The notes under the pieces were generated by a model. The model ran no database searches. It saw only the letters and a list, made by a program, of their open reading frames with translations, and was not told where the DNA came from. This document shows positions 54,123 to 62,761 of a stretch of 62,761 nucleotides of DNA, in pieces. Made by a program: the position numbers and the translations under genes. Every line of letters starts with the position of its first letter. The stretch's first letter is position 1. Origin of the DNA: Minwuia sp. (GTDB taxonomy: Bacteria > Pseudomonadota > Alphaproteobacteria > Minwuiales > Minwuiaceae); contig JARGPL010000002.1 in the NCBI GenBank assembly GCA_029210175.1, positions 1 through 62,761 of the forward strand, in the 5' to 3' direction.

Positions 54123-55606
54123 GACAGCCACCATTTCTTCGGCCGTGCAGTGAACTCGGCAGCGCCTTCCAGCACGCCAGCAACACGGAACATGGTCATC
54201 TCATCGAACGCCGGCGCCAGGATCTGCAGGCCCAGCGGCATGCCCTCCGCCGACAATCCTGCCGGAACGGAGATGCCCGGCAGGCCCGCCATGGACGCGG
54301 GCACCGTGAACACGTCGTTCAGATACATGGCAATCGGATCGCCGGACTTCTCGCCTGCCGCGAAGGCTGCGGACGGTGCGGTGGGGGTCAGGATGGCATC
54401 AACCTGGCCGAACGCCTGTTCGAAGTCCTGTCCGATCAGGGTCCGCACCTTTTGCGCCTTCAGATAATAGGCATCGTAGTACCCGGCAGAAAGCACGTAA
54501 GTGCCGATCATGATGCGCCGCTGCACCTCGGCACCAAAGCCTGCCGCGCGGGTCTTTTCGTAGGTTTCGGTCAGGTCGCCGCCATCGACCCGCAGGCCGA
54601 ACCGCATGCCGTCATAGCGCGCGAGATTGGACGAAGCCTCTGCCGGGGCCACGATGTAATAGGCGGGCAGGGCGTACTTCGTATGCGGCAGGCTGATCGG
54701 CACGATCTCCGCGCCGGCATCCTTCAGCCAGGCCTCGCCCTGTTTCCACAGGGTCTCGATTTCTTCCGGCATGTCATCGATGCGATATTCGGCGGGAATG
54801 CCGATCCTCATGCCGCGGACGTCGCCGGTCAGGGCGCTTTCGAAATTCGGTACGGGCATGTCGACCGAGGTCGAGTCCATCGGGTCAAAGCCGACCATGG
54901 ACCCCAGCATGATCGCGGCATCGCGCACCGTGCGGGTCATCGGCCCGGCCTGATCCAGCGACGAGGCGAAGGCGACAACGCCGAAGCGCGAACAGCGGCC
55001 ATAGGTCGGCTTTGCGCCAACGATACCGGTGAAGGATGCGGGCTGGCGGATCGAGCCACCGGTATCCGTGCCTGTCGCGGCAATGACGATCTCGGCGGCG
55101 ACGGAACTGGCAGACCCGCCTGAAGACCCACCGGGCACATAGGTGCGGTTGTCGCCTTCGGGCCGCCAGGGGTTGGCCACCGGGCCGTAGTGGCTGGTCT
55201 CGTTGGATGAGCCCATTGCAAACTCGTCCATGTTCAGCTTGCCGAGCATGACCGCGCCCGCGTTCCAGAGATTGGTGGTCACGGTGGATTCATAGGGTGG
55301 CTGAAATCCGTCGAGGATGTGGCTGCTGGCAGTGCTCAGCACGTCCCTGGTGCAGAACAGGTCCTTGATGCCCAGCGGCAGCCCCTCCATCGCACCGACG
55401 GTCCCGGCGGCCCGGCGGGCGTCAGACGCCCTTGCCATGTCGATGGCCTGTTCGGGGGTCTCGGTGACGAAGGCGTTCAGCGACCGCGCGCTCTCGATGG
55501 CGGCCAGATAGGCCTCCGTCAGTTCGACGCTTGTCGTCTCGCCCCTGGCCAGCGCATCGCGTGCGTCCGCCAGGGTCAGGCTGGTCAGTTCACTTTTTAC
55601 CGTCAT
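54119..55606 (-). CDS. gatA: Aspartyl/glutamyl-tRNA amidotransferase subunit A
   Basis: A 495-residue amidase-signature protein: catalytic Lys in [17 protein letters not shown] and the nucleophile Ser in [16 protein letters not shown]. It releases ammonia from glutamine for GatB. The stop overlaps gatB and the start abuts gatC, typical of this operon. Confidence 0.96.
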   Translation of the reverse strand: MTVKSELTSLTLADARDALARGETTSVELTEAYLAAIESARSLNAFVTETPEQAIDMARASDARRAAGTVGAMEGLPLGIKDLFCTRDVLSTASSHILDGFQPPYESTVTTNLWNAGAVMLGKLNMDEFAMGSSNETSHYGPVANPWRPEGDNRTYVPGGSSGGSASSVAAEIVIAATGTDTGGSIRQPASFTGIVGAKPTYGRCSRFGVVAFASSLDQAGPMTRTVRDAAIMLGSMVGFDPMDSTSVDMPVPNFESALTGDVRGMRIGIPAEYRIDDMPEEIETLWKQGEAWLKDAGAEIVPISLPHTKYALPAYYIVAPAEASSNLARYDGMRFGLRVDGGDLTETYEKTRAAGFGAEVQRRIMIGTYVLSAGYYDAYYLKAQKVRTLIGQDFEQAFGQVDAILTPTAPSAAFAAGEKSGDPIAMYLNDVFTVPASMAGLPGISVPAGLSAEGMPLGLQILAPAFDEMTMFRVAGVLEGAAEFTARPKKWWLS

Positions 55607-55893
55607 TATTCGACCACCTTCGGCACCACAAAGAAATTCATGTCGGACGCGGGCGCGTTCGCCGTCACCTTGTCCGCCTGCCCGCCGCTCGTCACCTTGT
55701 CGGCACGCCAGCGCAGTTTCTGCTTCGCGACGGAGGTCATGGGTTCGACCGCAGAGGTATCCACCTCGTCCAGTTGTTCCACGAAACCGATGATCTGATT
55801 CAGCTCCTGACCCAGGGCTTCCAGCCGGTCTTCCGCAACCTCGATCCGCGCCAGCTTGGCGACGCGGCGCACGGTGTCCTTATCAAGTGACAT
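55606..55893 (-). CDS. gatC: Aspartyl/glutamyl-tRNA amidotransferase subunit C
   Basis: A 95-residue subunit ([38 protein letters not shown]) that stabilises GatA-GatB. ATG 55893 is chosen over 55914, since the family begins MSLDKxTV. First gene of the gatCAB operon. Confidence 0.95.
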   Translation of the reverse strand: MSLDKDTVRRVAKLARIEVAEDRLEALGQELNQIIGFVEQLDEVDTSAVEPMTSVAKQKLRWRADKVTSGGQADKVTANAPASDMNFFVVPKVVE

Positions 55894-56149
55894 GACTTCA
55901 ATCTTTCTGATCAAGAAAATCAGGGGTGCATCGGCGGGTTTCCGACGCGCGGCTTACCTATCACCCGGACTGAAACCCGGCAAGCCAAGGCTCACGTTTC
56001 AGAGCTATTGGATGACCAGTCCGAGGCGTCCGAAGCAGCGGATCATGCCAGCGGTTGTCCCGATGATGGTGCGAGGCATTACGTTTCACGCCCGCGCCGG
56101 AGCATGATATGAAAACGAATTCGCCGCTCACCAAGGGAACCCCGCGCCC

Positions 56150-58081
56150 ATGCGCCTGCGATTCAAGTCATACATGACCCTTGCCTGGGATGTGGCGGCG
56201 GCCCCGGTCGCCTTCATCGGTGCGCTGATCCTGCGCTATGGCCTTGGCGGATACGAGATCACGTCACACTTGTGGCTGGAGGCGACGCTGATCCTGGTGC
56301 CGGTTTCCGCCATCATGTTCCTGGCGTTCGGGCTGCATCGCGGTGTCTGGCGCTATGTTTCGATGCGCGATCTGGTGATGATCCTGCAGGCTTCGGCGCT
56401 GGTGGTGCTGTTTTCCTATCTCGCGCTGTTCGCCTACAACCGGCTGGAGACGATGCCGCGGACAGTGCCGTTCATCAATTACTTCCTGCTGGTGGCCTTG
56501 CTTGCCGGACCGCGCCTGTTGCTGCGGATTCGGGCGGAGGGAGGCCTCGGGTCCTTCAGCCGGACGCGCAAGCGACGGGGGGAAGCCATTCCGGTGCTGC
56601 TGGTCGGCGCCGGTGCGGGGACGGAGCTGTTCCTGCGGGAAGTTGACCGGGGCAATACCAACTATCAGCCCGTGGCGATTCTGGATGAGACGGGCAAGCG
56701 TGTTGGTCGATCCATTCGCGGTCTGCCGATCATGGGCGGGCTGGATGACATGGCGGCGATCGTCGCCAGTCTGGAGGCCAAGCACCGCAGACCCCAGCGT
56801 GCCATCGTCACCAAGCGCGAACTGAACCCCGAGTTGCTGCACGACCTGCTGGCCCGGACGGAGAAGATCGGCCTGCCGCTCAGCCGTGTCCCGGACATGG
56901 GTGCGCTTGAAACCAGCGTTGGCACCAATCGGGTCGAGGTGCGCCAGGTGCAGGTCGAAGATCTGCTTGGGCGGCCGCAGAAACGTCTGGATCGGGAGGC
57001 GATGCGGGGGCTGATCGCCGGTCGACGGGTCCTGGTTACCGGTGCCGGCGGGTCCATCGGCAGCGAACTGGTGCGGCAGGTGACGGATCTCGGGCCGTCG
57101 GAGATCGCTCTGGTCGATCTGTCTGAATTCGCGCTGTATACCATCGACATGGAAGTGTCGGAGCGCTGGCCGGACCTGCGTCGGCACATGATCCTGGCTG
57201 ATGTGCGTGATCCGGACCGCATGGGCGGCGTCATCGGCGGCTTTGCACCGGATATCGTGTTTCACGCTGCCGCGCTGAAACATGTGCCTCTGGTGGAGGG
57301 CAATATCGAGGAAGGCGTGCTGACAAACGTCATCGGCACACGCCATGTGGCCGACGCCTGCCGGGCGCACGGGGTCGGTGTCGTTGTCCTGATCTCGTCG
57401 GACAAGGCGGTGAATCCGGCAAATGTCATGGGGGCCACCAAGCGCCTGGCGGAGGCCTATGCCCAGGCGCTCGATATCGAATGTGCCCGGGGCGGAGCGG
57501 GACCCCGGTTCGTGACCGTGCGGTTCGGCAACGTGCTCGGCTCCACCGGGTCGGTCGTTCCCCTGTTTCAACGCCAGCTTGCCGCGGGCGGTCCCCTGAC
57601 GGTTACCCATCCTGAGATCACCCGCTATTTCATGACCATTCGCGAAGCTGTCGAGCTTGTGCTGGCGTCCGCGGCGCACCGGGGCGTCGGCAATGCAGAG
57701 ACAGGCCGCATCCACGTGCTCGACATGGGCGATCCCGTGCGCATCCAGGACCTGGCCCGCATGATGATCCGGCTTGCCGGACTGCGCCCGGACAGGGATG
57801 TAGAGATTGCGTTCACCGGCCTGCGTCCGGGTGAGAAGCTCTATGAGGAACTGCTGCACAATTCGGAAACCGATGATGCGACCGCTGTGGAGGGGGTCTT
57901 CCTGGCATCGCCACGCGCAGTCGATCTCGCCATCCTGCGCCGCGCCCTGGACGAATTGATGGCCCATGCCCGCGCCCGCCGTACCGACCGTACCCTGACC
58001 CTGCTCAAGGAACTGGTGCCAGAGTTCAAGGCGGAGGTGGAACGGACTGCGCAGGATGTTTCCGGCGGGTCACGCAAGTAG
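56150..58081 (+). CDS. Nucleoside-diphosphate sugar epimerase/dehydratase (CapD/PglF/WbpM type)
   Basis: A 643-residue membrane protein: four N-terminal helices (residues 10-120), a CoA-binding-like middle domain (VLLVGAGAGTELFLREV), and a short-chain dehydrogenase domain with Rossmann GAGGSIGSELVRQ (about residue 303) and the catalytic region FHAAALKHVPLVE with SSDKAVNPANVMGATKR. It makes 4-keto-6-deoxy UDP-sugars for surface glycans. A stand-alone gene here. ATG 56150 follows GGGAACCCCGCGCCC. Confidence 0.93.
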   Translation: MRLRFKSYMTLAWDVAAAPVAFIGALILRYGLGGYEITSHLWLEATLILVPVSAIMFLAFGLHRGVWRYVSMRDLVMILQASALVVLFSYLALFAYNRLETMPRTVPFINYFLLVALLAGPRLLLRIRAEGGLGSFSRTRKRRGEAIPVLLVGAGAGTELFLREVDRGNTNYQPVAILDETGKRVGRSIRGLPIMGGLDDMAAIVASLEAKHRRPQRAIVTKRELNPELLHDLLARTEKIGLPLSRVPDMGALETSVGTNRVEVRQVQVEDLLGRPQKRLDREAMRGLIAGRRVLVTGAGGSIGSELVRQVTDLGPSEIALVDLSEFALYTIDMEVSERWPDLRRHMILADVRDPDRMGGVIGGFAPDIVFHAAALKHVPLVEGNIEEGVLTNVIGTRHVADACRAHGVGVVVLISSDKAVNPANVMGATKRLAEAYAQALDIECARGGAGPRFVTVRFGNVLGSTGSVVPLFQRQLAAGGPLTVTHPEITRYFMTIREAVELVLASAAHRGVGNAETGRIHVLDMGDPVRIQDLARMMIRLAGLRPDRDVEIAFTGLRPGEKLYEELLHNSETDDATAVEGVFLASPRAVDLAILRRALDELMAHARARRTDRTLTLLKELVPEFKAEVERTAQDVSGGSRK

Positions 58082-58186
58082 GCCGGCGTCGTCCGCGAAA
58101 ACAAGACGCATCCGCCCGCGAGTGCCGACCGGTTCCTGTGCGTATTCCTGTGCGTATCGCGGCTGTCGCGGCGCCCGGCAGAGAGG

Positions 58187-58678
58187 CTATTCGCCGATGG
58201 CGGTCAGACTGCTTTGCAGACGTGTTCTGTTCAGGCTGTCGAGGGGCAGACTCGTGAAGATCGAGATGCGGTTGTTGAGCATCCTGTAGGTTTCCGCAAA
58301 GGCTTGGCGCTTTACGGCTTCCGTACCCCGGACGGCTGCCGGGTCGGGCAGGCCCCAATGGGCGCTGATCGGCTGCCCGGGCCAGATGGGGCAGACTTCA
58401 CGGGCCGCGTTGTCACAGACGGTGAAGACGAAATCGAGCTTCGGCGCACCGGGCAGTGCGAACTCATCCCAGTTCTTCGATCGCAGGCCGCTCACATCGT
58501 GATCGAGGTTTCTCAGAAGCTCGGATGCATAGGGGTGAACGCGGCCCGCGGGGCTGCTGCCCGCTGAATGGGCACTGAACAACCCCTTGCCTTCCCTCGC
58601 CAGTATCGCCTCCGCAATGATGCTGCGCGCGGAGTTGCCCGTGCACAGGAACAGGACATTGTAGACTTTGGCAGTCAT
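58187..58678 (-). CDS. Low-molecular-weight phosphatase/arsenate reductase ArsC-like
   Basis: A 163-residue protein with the thiol active site FLCTGNSARSIIAE and the DPAAVRG loop, matching the thioredoxin-dependent ArsC/LMW protein-tyrosine-phosphatase family. The second-cysteine text VFTVCDNAAREVCPIWPG is typical of ArsC enzymes. It either reduces arsenate or removes phosphate from tyrosine; no ars operon nearby, so the role is open. Confidence 0.85.
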   Translation of the reverse strand: MTAKVYNVLFLCTGNSARSIIAEAILAREGKGLFSAHSAGSSPAGRVHPYASELLRNLDHDVSGLRSKNWDEFALPGAPKLDFVFTVCDNAAREVCPIWPGQPISAHWGLPDPAAVRGTEAVKRQAFAETYRMLNNRISIFTSLPLDSLNRTRLQSSLTAIGE

Positions 58679-58788
58679 GCCGATGGCTCCGCACGTGAAT
58701 CAGACAGCGCGCAGTATTCGTTGCGATTGTTTCAGATTGAAGACAGGCGTGCTGCGGGCATCGCCGGGGCAGGCGGCTTGCCCGCGGG

Positions 58789-59538
58789 TCAGTAGGTCCT
58801 GATGCGCGGTTGCCCCGGGCGGAGACTGATATAGGGGGATTTGCGGATGCCCAGGGTGCGGGCCTGGGTCTTGAGTGCGCGCAGTCGCGGTCTGTTCTTG
58901 GCAGCCTGTCGCCTGGCGTCGCGCGCGGCGGCACGCGTCTCGCGGATCTGGTTGACTGCGTGCTGGCGTTCCCCGCTCCACGCCGCCATGACGCGTTTGC
59001 GATAGGCATTGGCGAGTTTCGGGGTGCGGCTGTGATAGAACGATATGGCCCGCGACCAGGACCTGGTTTCAGCGAAAAGCCGCTTGACGAAGGTCGCTGC
59101 GTATTCGGCGTTCGTGTCTGGGTCGAACGCGCTTTCCAGATTCTCGAATGCGTCGGGGTGATACCGCATGTTCACCTGCATGCAGCCGATATCAATGTTG
59201 CGCACGCCCTTTGATTTCAGGCCCTCGACTTCGGCGATGGCCGCTGCCTTGGTGTCGTGATACCTGCCGCGCCCTTCCGAATGGATGGTCCATGGCCAGG
59301 CAGAAATGTCCCGCCCGGCAGCAATTGCCCGGCCTGATTCGACCCGTGCCACGGCCGCCAGAAGGCCGCTCGGGATGTTGTGGCGGCGCTCCGCAGCCAG
59401 TGCCGCATTCCTGCAGGTGCTGGAAAGGTCAATGCTCTCAACAGGTTTGCCTGATGCTGATGCTGCGATGGCGACTGTGAAGATGCCGATGAGCAAACCG
59501 GGCAGGCAGCGGAAGGGGGTATGTATGCGTTGTTTCAT
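58789..59538 (-). CDS. Secreted lytic transglycosylase-like protein
   Basis: A 249-residue protein with a signal peptide (about residues 1-30), and a lysozyme-like domain (IPSGLLAAVARVESGRAIAA with the catalytic Glu in VESG; IDIGCMQVNMRYH; SRAISFYHSRTPKLANAYRK). It cleaves peptidoglycan glycan strands. The basic C-terminus (ARDARRQAAKNRPRLRALKT) is unusual. ATG 59538 is chosen since a signal peptide follows; the frame extends to 59685 without support. Confidence 0.82.
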   Translation of the reverse strand: MKQRIHTPFRCLPGLLIGIFTVAIAASASGKPVESIDLSSTCRNAALAAERRHNIPSGLLAAVARVESGRAIAAGRDISAWPWTIHSEGRGRYHDTKAAAIAEVEGLKSKGVRNIDIGCMQVNMRYHPDAFENLESAFDPDTNAEYAATFVKRLFAETRSWSRAISFYHSRTPKLANAYRKRVMAAWSGERQHAVNQIRETRAAARDARRQAAKNRPRLRALKTQARTLGIRKSPYISLRPGQPRIRTY

Positions 59539-59592
59539 GCCCTGTAGCTGCGCAAGCAATGGGCCAGTCAGACTGTTCACCTGAACGGAAAC

Positions 59593-59637
59593 TTCGCAGC
59601 TGCGAAAGTTTACCCTTGTTTCCTTTCGCAATTGCGA
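59593..59637. promoter_or_regulatory. Twin palindromes TTCGCAGCTGCGAA and TCGCAATTGCGA
   Basis: Two perfect palindromes, 59593-59606 and 59626-59637, share the TTCGCA / TGCGAA arms and have centres 32 bp apart, about three DNA turns. They lie upstream of the lytic transglycosylase gene (minus strand) and just before the candidate small RNA (plus strand), so either could be the target. Likely a dimeric-regulator operator pair. Confidence 0.5.
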
Positions 59638-59649
59638 GATATGCTCGCT

Positions 59650-59746
59650 CTGCGGCACGGGAGTCTGCTCTCTGCTGCGGCCCATGATTGGGCGTTTCCT
59701 CCCTAGACTTGGGCCGCTCCGGCAACGGGGCGGCCTATTTTTTTTG
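59650..59746 (+). ncRNA. Candidate trans-acting small RNA with CCUCCC motif
   Basis: No gene on the plus strand explains the strong terminator at 59712-59745. A possible promoter (TTGTTT near 59617, GATATGCT near 59637) would give an RNA of about 100 nt. It contains TTTCCTCCCTAG (59695-59706), an anti-Shine-Dalgarno-like CCUCCC run in single-stranded position before the terminator, as in several alphaproteobacterial small RNAs (alpha-r families). Start is inferred; family membership not proven. Confidence 0.4.
59712..59745 (+). terminator. Strong rho-independent terminator without an upstream gene
   Basis: A 9-bp GC-rich stem GGCCGCTCC / GGGGCGGCC (one wobble) with loop GGCAAC, followed by TATTTTTTTT. 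The T run follows on the plus strand only, so it ends a rightward transcript; both neighbouring genes are on the minus strand. Confidence 0.78.
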
Positions 59747-59759
59747 TCTCGGGCAGGTC

Positions 59760-60650
59760 TCAGACTGGCAAGGCGAGGCTGGCGATGACGCGGCGCACCA
59801 TTTCCGCCATGTCCTGACTGACCCGGGTCAGGGTCTGGCGACGGGTCACGCGGGCTTCATCCATGTAGAGCGCGCGATTGATCTCGATCTGCAGGGCATG
59901 CAACCCCATTCCCGGGCGACCATAGTGGGCCGTCGTGAACCCGCCGGCGTAGGGCGCGTTGCGGCCGACCCGATAGCCCCGGTCGGTCAGGGCGGCGTCT
60001 ACCTGGTCTGTCAGGGACCTGTCACAGGATGTGCCGAACCGGTCGCCCAGCACGATGTCGGGCCGGCCCCCCACGCCGCCACCTGCCCGCCGCGTCCCTG
60101 GTGGCAGGATCTGGGAAGGCATGGAATGGCAGTCGATCAGGATGCACTGGCCAAAGGTGCCAAGCGTGCCGTCCACCAGATCGGTCAGTGCTGCATGATA
60201 GGGGCGGTAATAGTGCCTGATCCGGCGCTCCGCCTCTGCATACTGCAGCTTGTCGCGATAGATCATCTCCCCACCGGCAACGACGCGCGCAATCGTCCCC
60301 AGTCCCCCGGCGACGCGCACGGAACTCGTGTTGGCATGTGGCGGCAGATCGTCATCGAACATGGTGGGATCAAGTTCGTATGGTTCCCGGTTCACATCGC
60401 AATAGGCTCGGGGAAATCTTGCCTTCAGCAAGGGCGCACCAAGGCGGCTCGCGGGCAGGAATATCTCGTCGACAAAACTGTCTTCCGACTTGCGCAGCGC
60501 CAGCGGCTCCAACCGCGAGGCGGCCTGGAACGGGGCAGGGTAGTGACGCCCGGAATGCGGCGACGTCAGGATGACGGGCACGGTCTGCGTGCCCGACCGG
60601 TGAATGGCAATGGGGGGGTCGATCAGGGCGAGTCTGGGATCAATCTGCAT
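59760..60650 (-). CDS. N-formylglutamate amidohydrolase family protein
   Basis: A 296-residue zinc hydrolase: VILTSPHSGRHYPAPF, FPRAYCDVNREPYELDPTMF, CILIDCHSMPSQ and LQIEINRALYMDE, the characteristic motifs of HutG-type N-formylglutamate amidohydrolases. It frees glutamate from N-formylglutamate, the end of a histidine pathway, but no hut genes are near. Confidence 0.93.
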   Translation of the reverse strand: MQIDPRLALIDPPIAIHRSGTQTVPVILTSPHSGRHYPAPFQAASRLEPLALRKSEDSFVDEIFLPASRLGAPLLKARFPRAYCDVNREPYELDPTMFDDDLPPHANTSSVRVAGGLGTIARVVAGGEMIYRDKLQYAEAERRIRHYYRPYHAALTDLVDGTLGTFGQCILIDCHSMPSQILPPGTRRAGGGVGGRPDIVLGDRFGTSCDRSLTDQVDAALTDRGYRVGRNAPYAGGFTTAHYGRPGMGLHALQIEINRALYMDEARVTRRQTLTRVSQDMAEMVRRVIASLALPV

Positions 60651-60824
60651 GGCATGCAGCTATCCGGCATATTGCCGAATTTGCAACGTTTTCTTCGTAA
60701 ATCGCTCCTATAGTCCTGAGGCAGGGATGATTGGTGGAAAAAGCGGACCGGCGGCGGAATGACTGTCGTCGCGATGCTGGTTCCATTGGTCAGGTTGGGT
60801 GAATTCGATACGGGACGGACTGGT

Positions 60825-61217
60825 ATGGCGCGTATTCTGCTGGCGGAAGATGACAATTCCCTCCGGCCCTATCTGGCGCGGGCACTGCGCCGTGACGGTC
60901 ATGAAGTGATTGCCGCCCGCGACGGGATCGAGGCATTGGTCCACCTGGGGCCGGACCGCTTTGACCTGCTGCTGGCCGATGTGGTGATGCCGGAGATCGA
61001 TGGAATCGAACTCGCGCGCCGGGCTGAGCGCGCCGACCCGAACATCCGTGTCATGTTCATCACCGGTTTCGCTGCTGTGGCCATGCAGTCGCATCGCCGC
61101 CATCGCACCCCGGCCAAGGTCCTCTCCAAGCCGTTTCACCTGAAGGACGTGGTCGCGGAAGTGCGCGAACTGCTCACCGAAGCGGGCATAGAGGATGGGA
61201 CCCGTCCCAGCGTCTGA
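60825..61217 (+). CDS. cpdR: CpdR-like single-domain response regulator
   Basis: A 130-residue receiver protein: MARILLAEDDNSLRPYLARA, phosphorylated Asp in LLLADVVMPEIDG, TGFAAVAMQ and KVLSKPFHLKDVV. The text matches CpdR, the adaptor which, unphosphorylated, directs ClpXP proteolysis of cell-cycle proteins. ATG 60825 is taken by homology; the frame extends to 60759. CtrA, its classical pathway partner, is also in this window. Confidence 0.85.
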   Translation: MARILLAEDDNSLRPYLARALRRDGHEVIAARDGIEALVHLGPDRFDLLLADVVMPEIDGIELARRAERADPNIRVMFITGFAAVAMQSHRRHRTPAKVLSKPFHLKDVVAEVRELLTEAGIEDGTRPSV

Positions 61218-61326
61218 TCAGGCCTCAGCACGTGTGCACCTGACCAATGTCACGCCACACGGTCACGGACCTGATATTTTGGGGTTGCCAGCCCCGCCGA
61301 ACTGGCTTAAATCCCCGACCTCGCGA

Positions 61327-61401
61327 GCGGGCGTAGCTCAGGGGTAGAGCATAACCTTGCCAAGGTTAGGGTCGTGAGTTCGAATCTCATCGCCCGCTCC
61401 A
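61327..61401 (+). tRNA. tRNA-Gly (GCC)
   Basis: Cloverleaf: acceptor GCGGGCG / CGCCCGC (61327-61333, 61391-61397), D-arm GCTCAGGGGTAGAGC, anticodon arm AACCTTGCCAAGGTT with anticodon GCC, T-arm GTGAGTTCGAATCTCAT and encoded CCA (61399-61401). The anticodon GCC reads glycine GGC/GGU codons. Confidence 0.97.
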
Positions 61402-61540
61402 GTTTTCCGGAACATCGACGTTCTTGCGGTGGATGGCCCCGTCCACCGGGAAGCCCAGTTATCTGGATTCTGTCGCTCAGATGGCAGAAGGCACTGGTCG
61501 CCATGCGGGACCGCGCCGATGAGGGCCGAAATGCGCGAAA

Positions 61541-61555
61541 TTAACCTGAGTTTAA
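61541..61555 (+). promoter_or_regulatory. Perfect CtrA box before the GGDEF gene
   Basis: TTAACCTGAGTTTAA: TTAA-N7-TTAA exactly, with the TTAACC half. It lies 62 nt before the TTG start of the REC-REC-GGDEF gene, at a distance similar to the boxes before ctrA and the EAL gene. Confidence 0.65.
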
Positions 61556-61616
61556 ATGTTGATGTCTAGGTGATCTCGAGCGACCAGACTCTCAACAACA
61601 ATCTAGGCTTGAGCCA

Positions 61617-62624
61617 TTGTACCATTCGAGTCCTTGTGCACCTACGTCACCCTCTAAAGGCTGCAACAAGATACTGATCGTGGAGGACTCAAAATTCTTT
61701 CGCAGCGTGTTGCAGCGGGCGGTTGAGGTAAGAACTGAACTGACAGCTGTCGTCGCAAGTTCAATGGCGGAAGCGCGACAGATCGTTGACCGTGAGCATG
61801 AGGGTTTTCTGCTCAGCCTGCTTGACCTCAACCTGCCGGACGCACCGCAAGGTGAAATCGTTGATTACATCCAATCCCGGCATATACCGGCGATCGTCTT
61901 TACGGGCAAATTTGACGAATCAGTGCGCGAAAGCATCCTTGCGAAGAATGTCATCGACTATGTCATCAAGGTGAACCAGAACAGCCTTGATCAGGTAGTG
62001 GGCTTGATTTCCCGCTTTCAGAAGAACAGAAGCGTGAAAGTCCTGGTGGTCGAGGATTCCCGCAGCGCCAACGAATATGTCACCCGACTTCTCCAGACAT
62101 ATGGCTATATCGTTCTTTCCGCGTTCGACGGGCAAGACGCACTAACGACCATGAAAAAAAATCCTGATATAGCTATTGTAATCACAGATTATAATATGCC
62201 CGGAATGGATGGATTCGAGTTGGTTTCTCGCTTGCGTGAAAGTCATTCAAAAGATGAACTGGCGATCATTGGGTTGTCAGGTGGTGGAAATCCAATACTT
62301 TCTGCCAAATTTCTCAAGATCGGCGCGAACGATTTTTTGAACAAGCCATTTCTGCGTGAAGAATTTTACTGCCGAGTGAATCAGAATATTGAAATTATTG
62401 AAACATTTCAGAATTTGAAGGAATTCGCTATGCGTGATTTCCTGACTGGACTGTATAATCGGCGCTTCATGATCCAATCCGGGACCAAGATGCTGGAACT
62501 TGCAAAACGCCAAGGGCATCAGGTCTGCGCAGCTCTCATGGATCTCGATTATTTCAAGAGCATCAACGATACCTATGGGCACGACGCGGGCGACCTCGTG
62601 ATCAGGAATACGGCAAAGCGCCTA
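61617..62624 (+). pseudogene. PleD-like diguanylate cyclase (REC-REC-GGDEF), truncated by an IS element
   Basis: The frame from TTG 61617 encodes two receiver domains (KILIVEDSKFFRSVLQRAVE with [30 protein letters not shown] with ITDYNMPGMDG and LNKPFLREE) and the start of a GGDEF domain (RDFLTGLYNRRFMIQSG, LMDLDYFKSINDTYGHDAGD). It ends at IS sequence before the GG(D/E)EF active loop, so it cannot make c-di-GMP. Base use is more AT-rich than the flanks. A better start was not found; the first codons are uncertain. Confidence 0.82.
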
Positions 62625-62761
62625 GAGCATTTTTCCTGAACGCGGACTCGGATTTGGGATTCACCTGAAGGCTCCTGGCTGATTCACTGTTTGCAGTGAT
62701 TCGCTGGGAGGTGAGGATGACCAGAAGCCTGAGTGTTGATCTGCGGTTGCGCGTGATTGAA
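62625..62761 (+). mobile_element. IS630-family insertion sequence, left end only
   Basis: Begins after a TA (62623-62624) with GAGCATTTTTCC, similar in its first bases to the end of the complete IS at 6718. The GGDEF gene stops at this point. The element continues beyond the window, so its right end and length are unseen. Confidence 0.75.
62717..62761 (+). CDS. IS630-family transposase, N-terminal fragment
   Basis: Starts at ATG 62717 behind GGGAGGTGAGG and reads MTRSLSVDLRLRVIE, the usual opening of an IS630 transposase helix-turn-helix. Only 15 residues are inside the window. It differs from the transposase at 6731-7680, so this is a second IS type. Confidence 0.75.
   Translation, partial: MTRSLSVDLRLRVIE

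Noticed and set aside
56264-57967. A 567-residue minus-strand open frame opposite the CapD-like gene
   Set aside because: Shadow of a GC-rich coding gene; the plus-strand protein is clearly the real one.
61327-61401. tRNA-Gly as attachment site of the conjugative element
   Set aside because: The element's transfer genes are 40 kb away, separated by chromosomal housekeeping genes; no repeat of the tRNA end was seen near 22 kb.
1-62761. CRISPR array
   Set aside because: No regularly spaced direct repeats of the right length were found in any gap.

Overview
The window is from an alphaproteobacterium. Supporting evidence: a full-length CtrA with CtrA-type boxes (TTAA-N7-TTAA) and GANTC sites near its own gene, a CpdR-like receiver, a RegB/RegA redox pair, GatCAB, a Trb-type conjugation cluster of the rhizobial/rhodospirillal kind, and alphaproteobacterial palindromic repeats. 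The genus cannot be read from the sequence. Gene content (paired receiver proteins ending in YFGPDRR, a degenerate EAL protein, a carotenoid oxygenase beside regBA) is compatible with a Rhodospirillales-like lineage; this is inference.

Region 1 (1-about 22,250) is the right part of an integrative/conjugative element. It opens with the 3' end of a DUF3363 relaxase. Next is a four-gene nuclease/SMC module: a YhaO/SbcD-like exonuclease, a YhaN-like AAA ATPase, a 69-residue unknown protein, and a second Rad50-like ATPase with a CPVC hook. That last gene is split by a complete 1,050-bp IS630-family element flanked by a TA duplication; removing the element restores the frame exactly. The transfer genes follow: traG, a ribbon-helix-helix regulator, trbB-C-D-E-J-L-F-G-I and a DUF2274 gene, mostly with overlapping start and stop codons. 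A vapBC toxin-antitoxin pair and an unrecognised gene fragment lie at the edge. A palindromic, translated repeat is inserted in frame in two genes of this cluster (the RHH regulator and trbE), with compensatory changes in its stem.

Region 2 (about 22,300-38,700) is chromosomal and rich in signalling genes: two receiver proteins, regA-regB, a DUF2141 protein with a carotenoid oxygenase, a membrane LytTR regulator, a YcgN-like protein, a DapA-family aldolase, a degenerate EAL protein, a glycosyltransferase-HprK-like-PqqD triad, ctrA, a DUF465 mini-gene, an ECF sigma/anti-sigma pair, and a DoxX-DoxX-NDH-2 fusion.

Region 3 (38,700-48,650) holds an ATC-hydrolase-like gene, decayed rimK and succinylglutamate-desuccinylase-like remnants, an IorAB-type molybdenum hydroxylase with a TetR gene, an EamA transporter, and three tandem OmpA-family paralogues.

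Region 4 (48,650-62,761) holds an EstB-like serine hydrolase with an acyl-CoA synthetase, msrA, gatB-gatA-gatC, a CapD/PglF-type epimerase, an ArsC-like phosphatase, a lytic transglycosylase, a candidate small RNA with a strong terminator, an N-formylglutamate amidohydrolase, a CpdR-like receiver, tRNA-Gly(GCC), and a REC-REC-GGDEF protein cut off by a second IS630-family element at the window edge. CtrA-type boxes in front of ctrA, the EAL gene and the GGDEF gene suggest a shared cell-cycle/c-di-GMP circuit.
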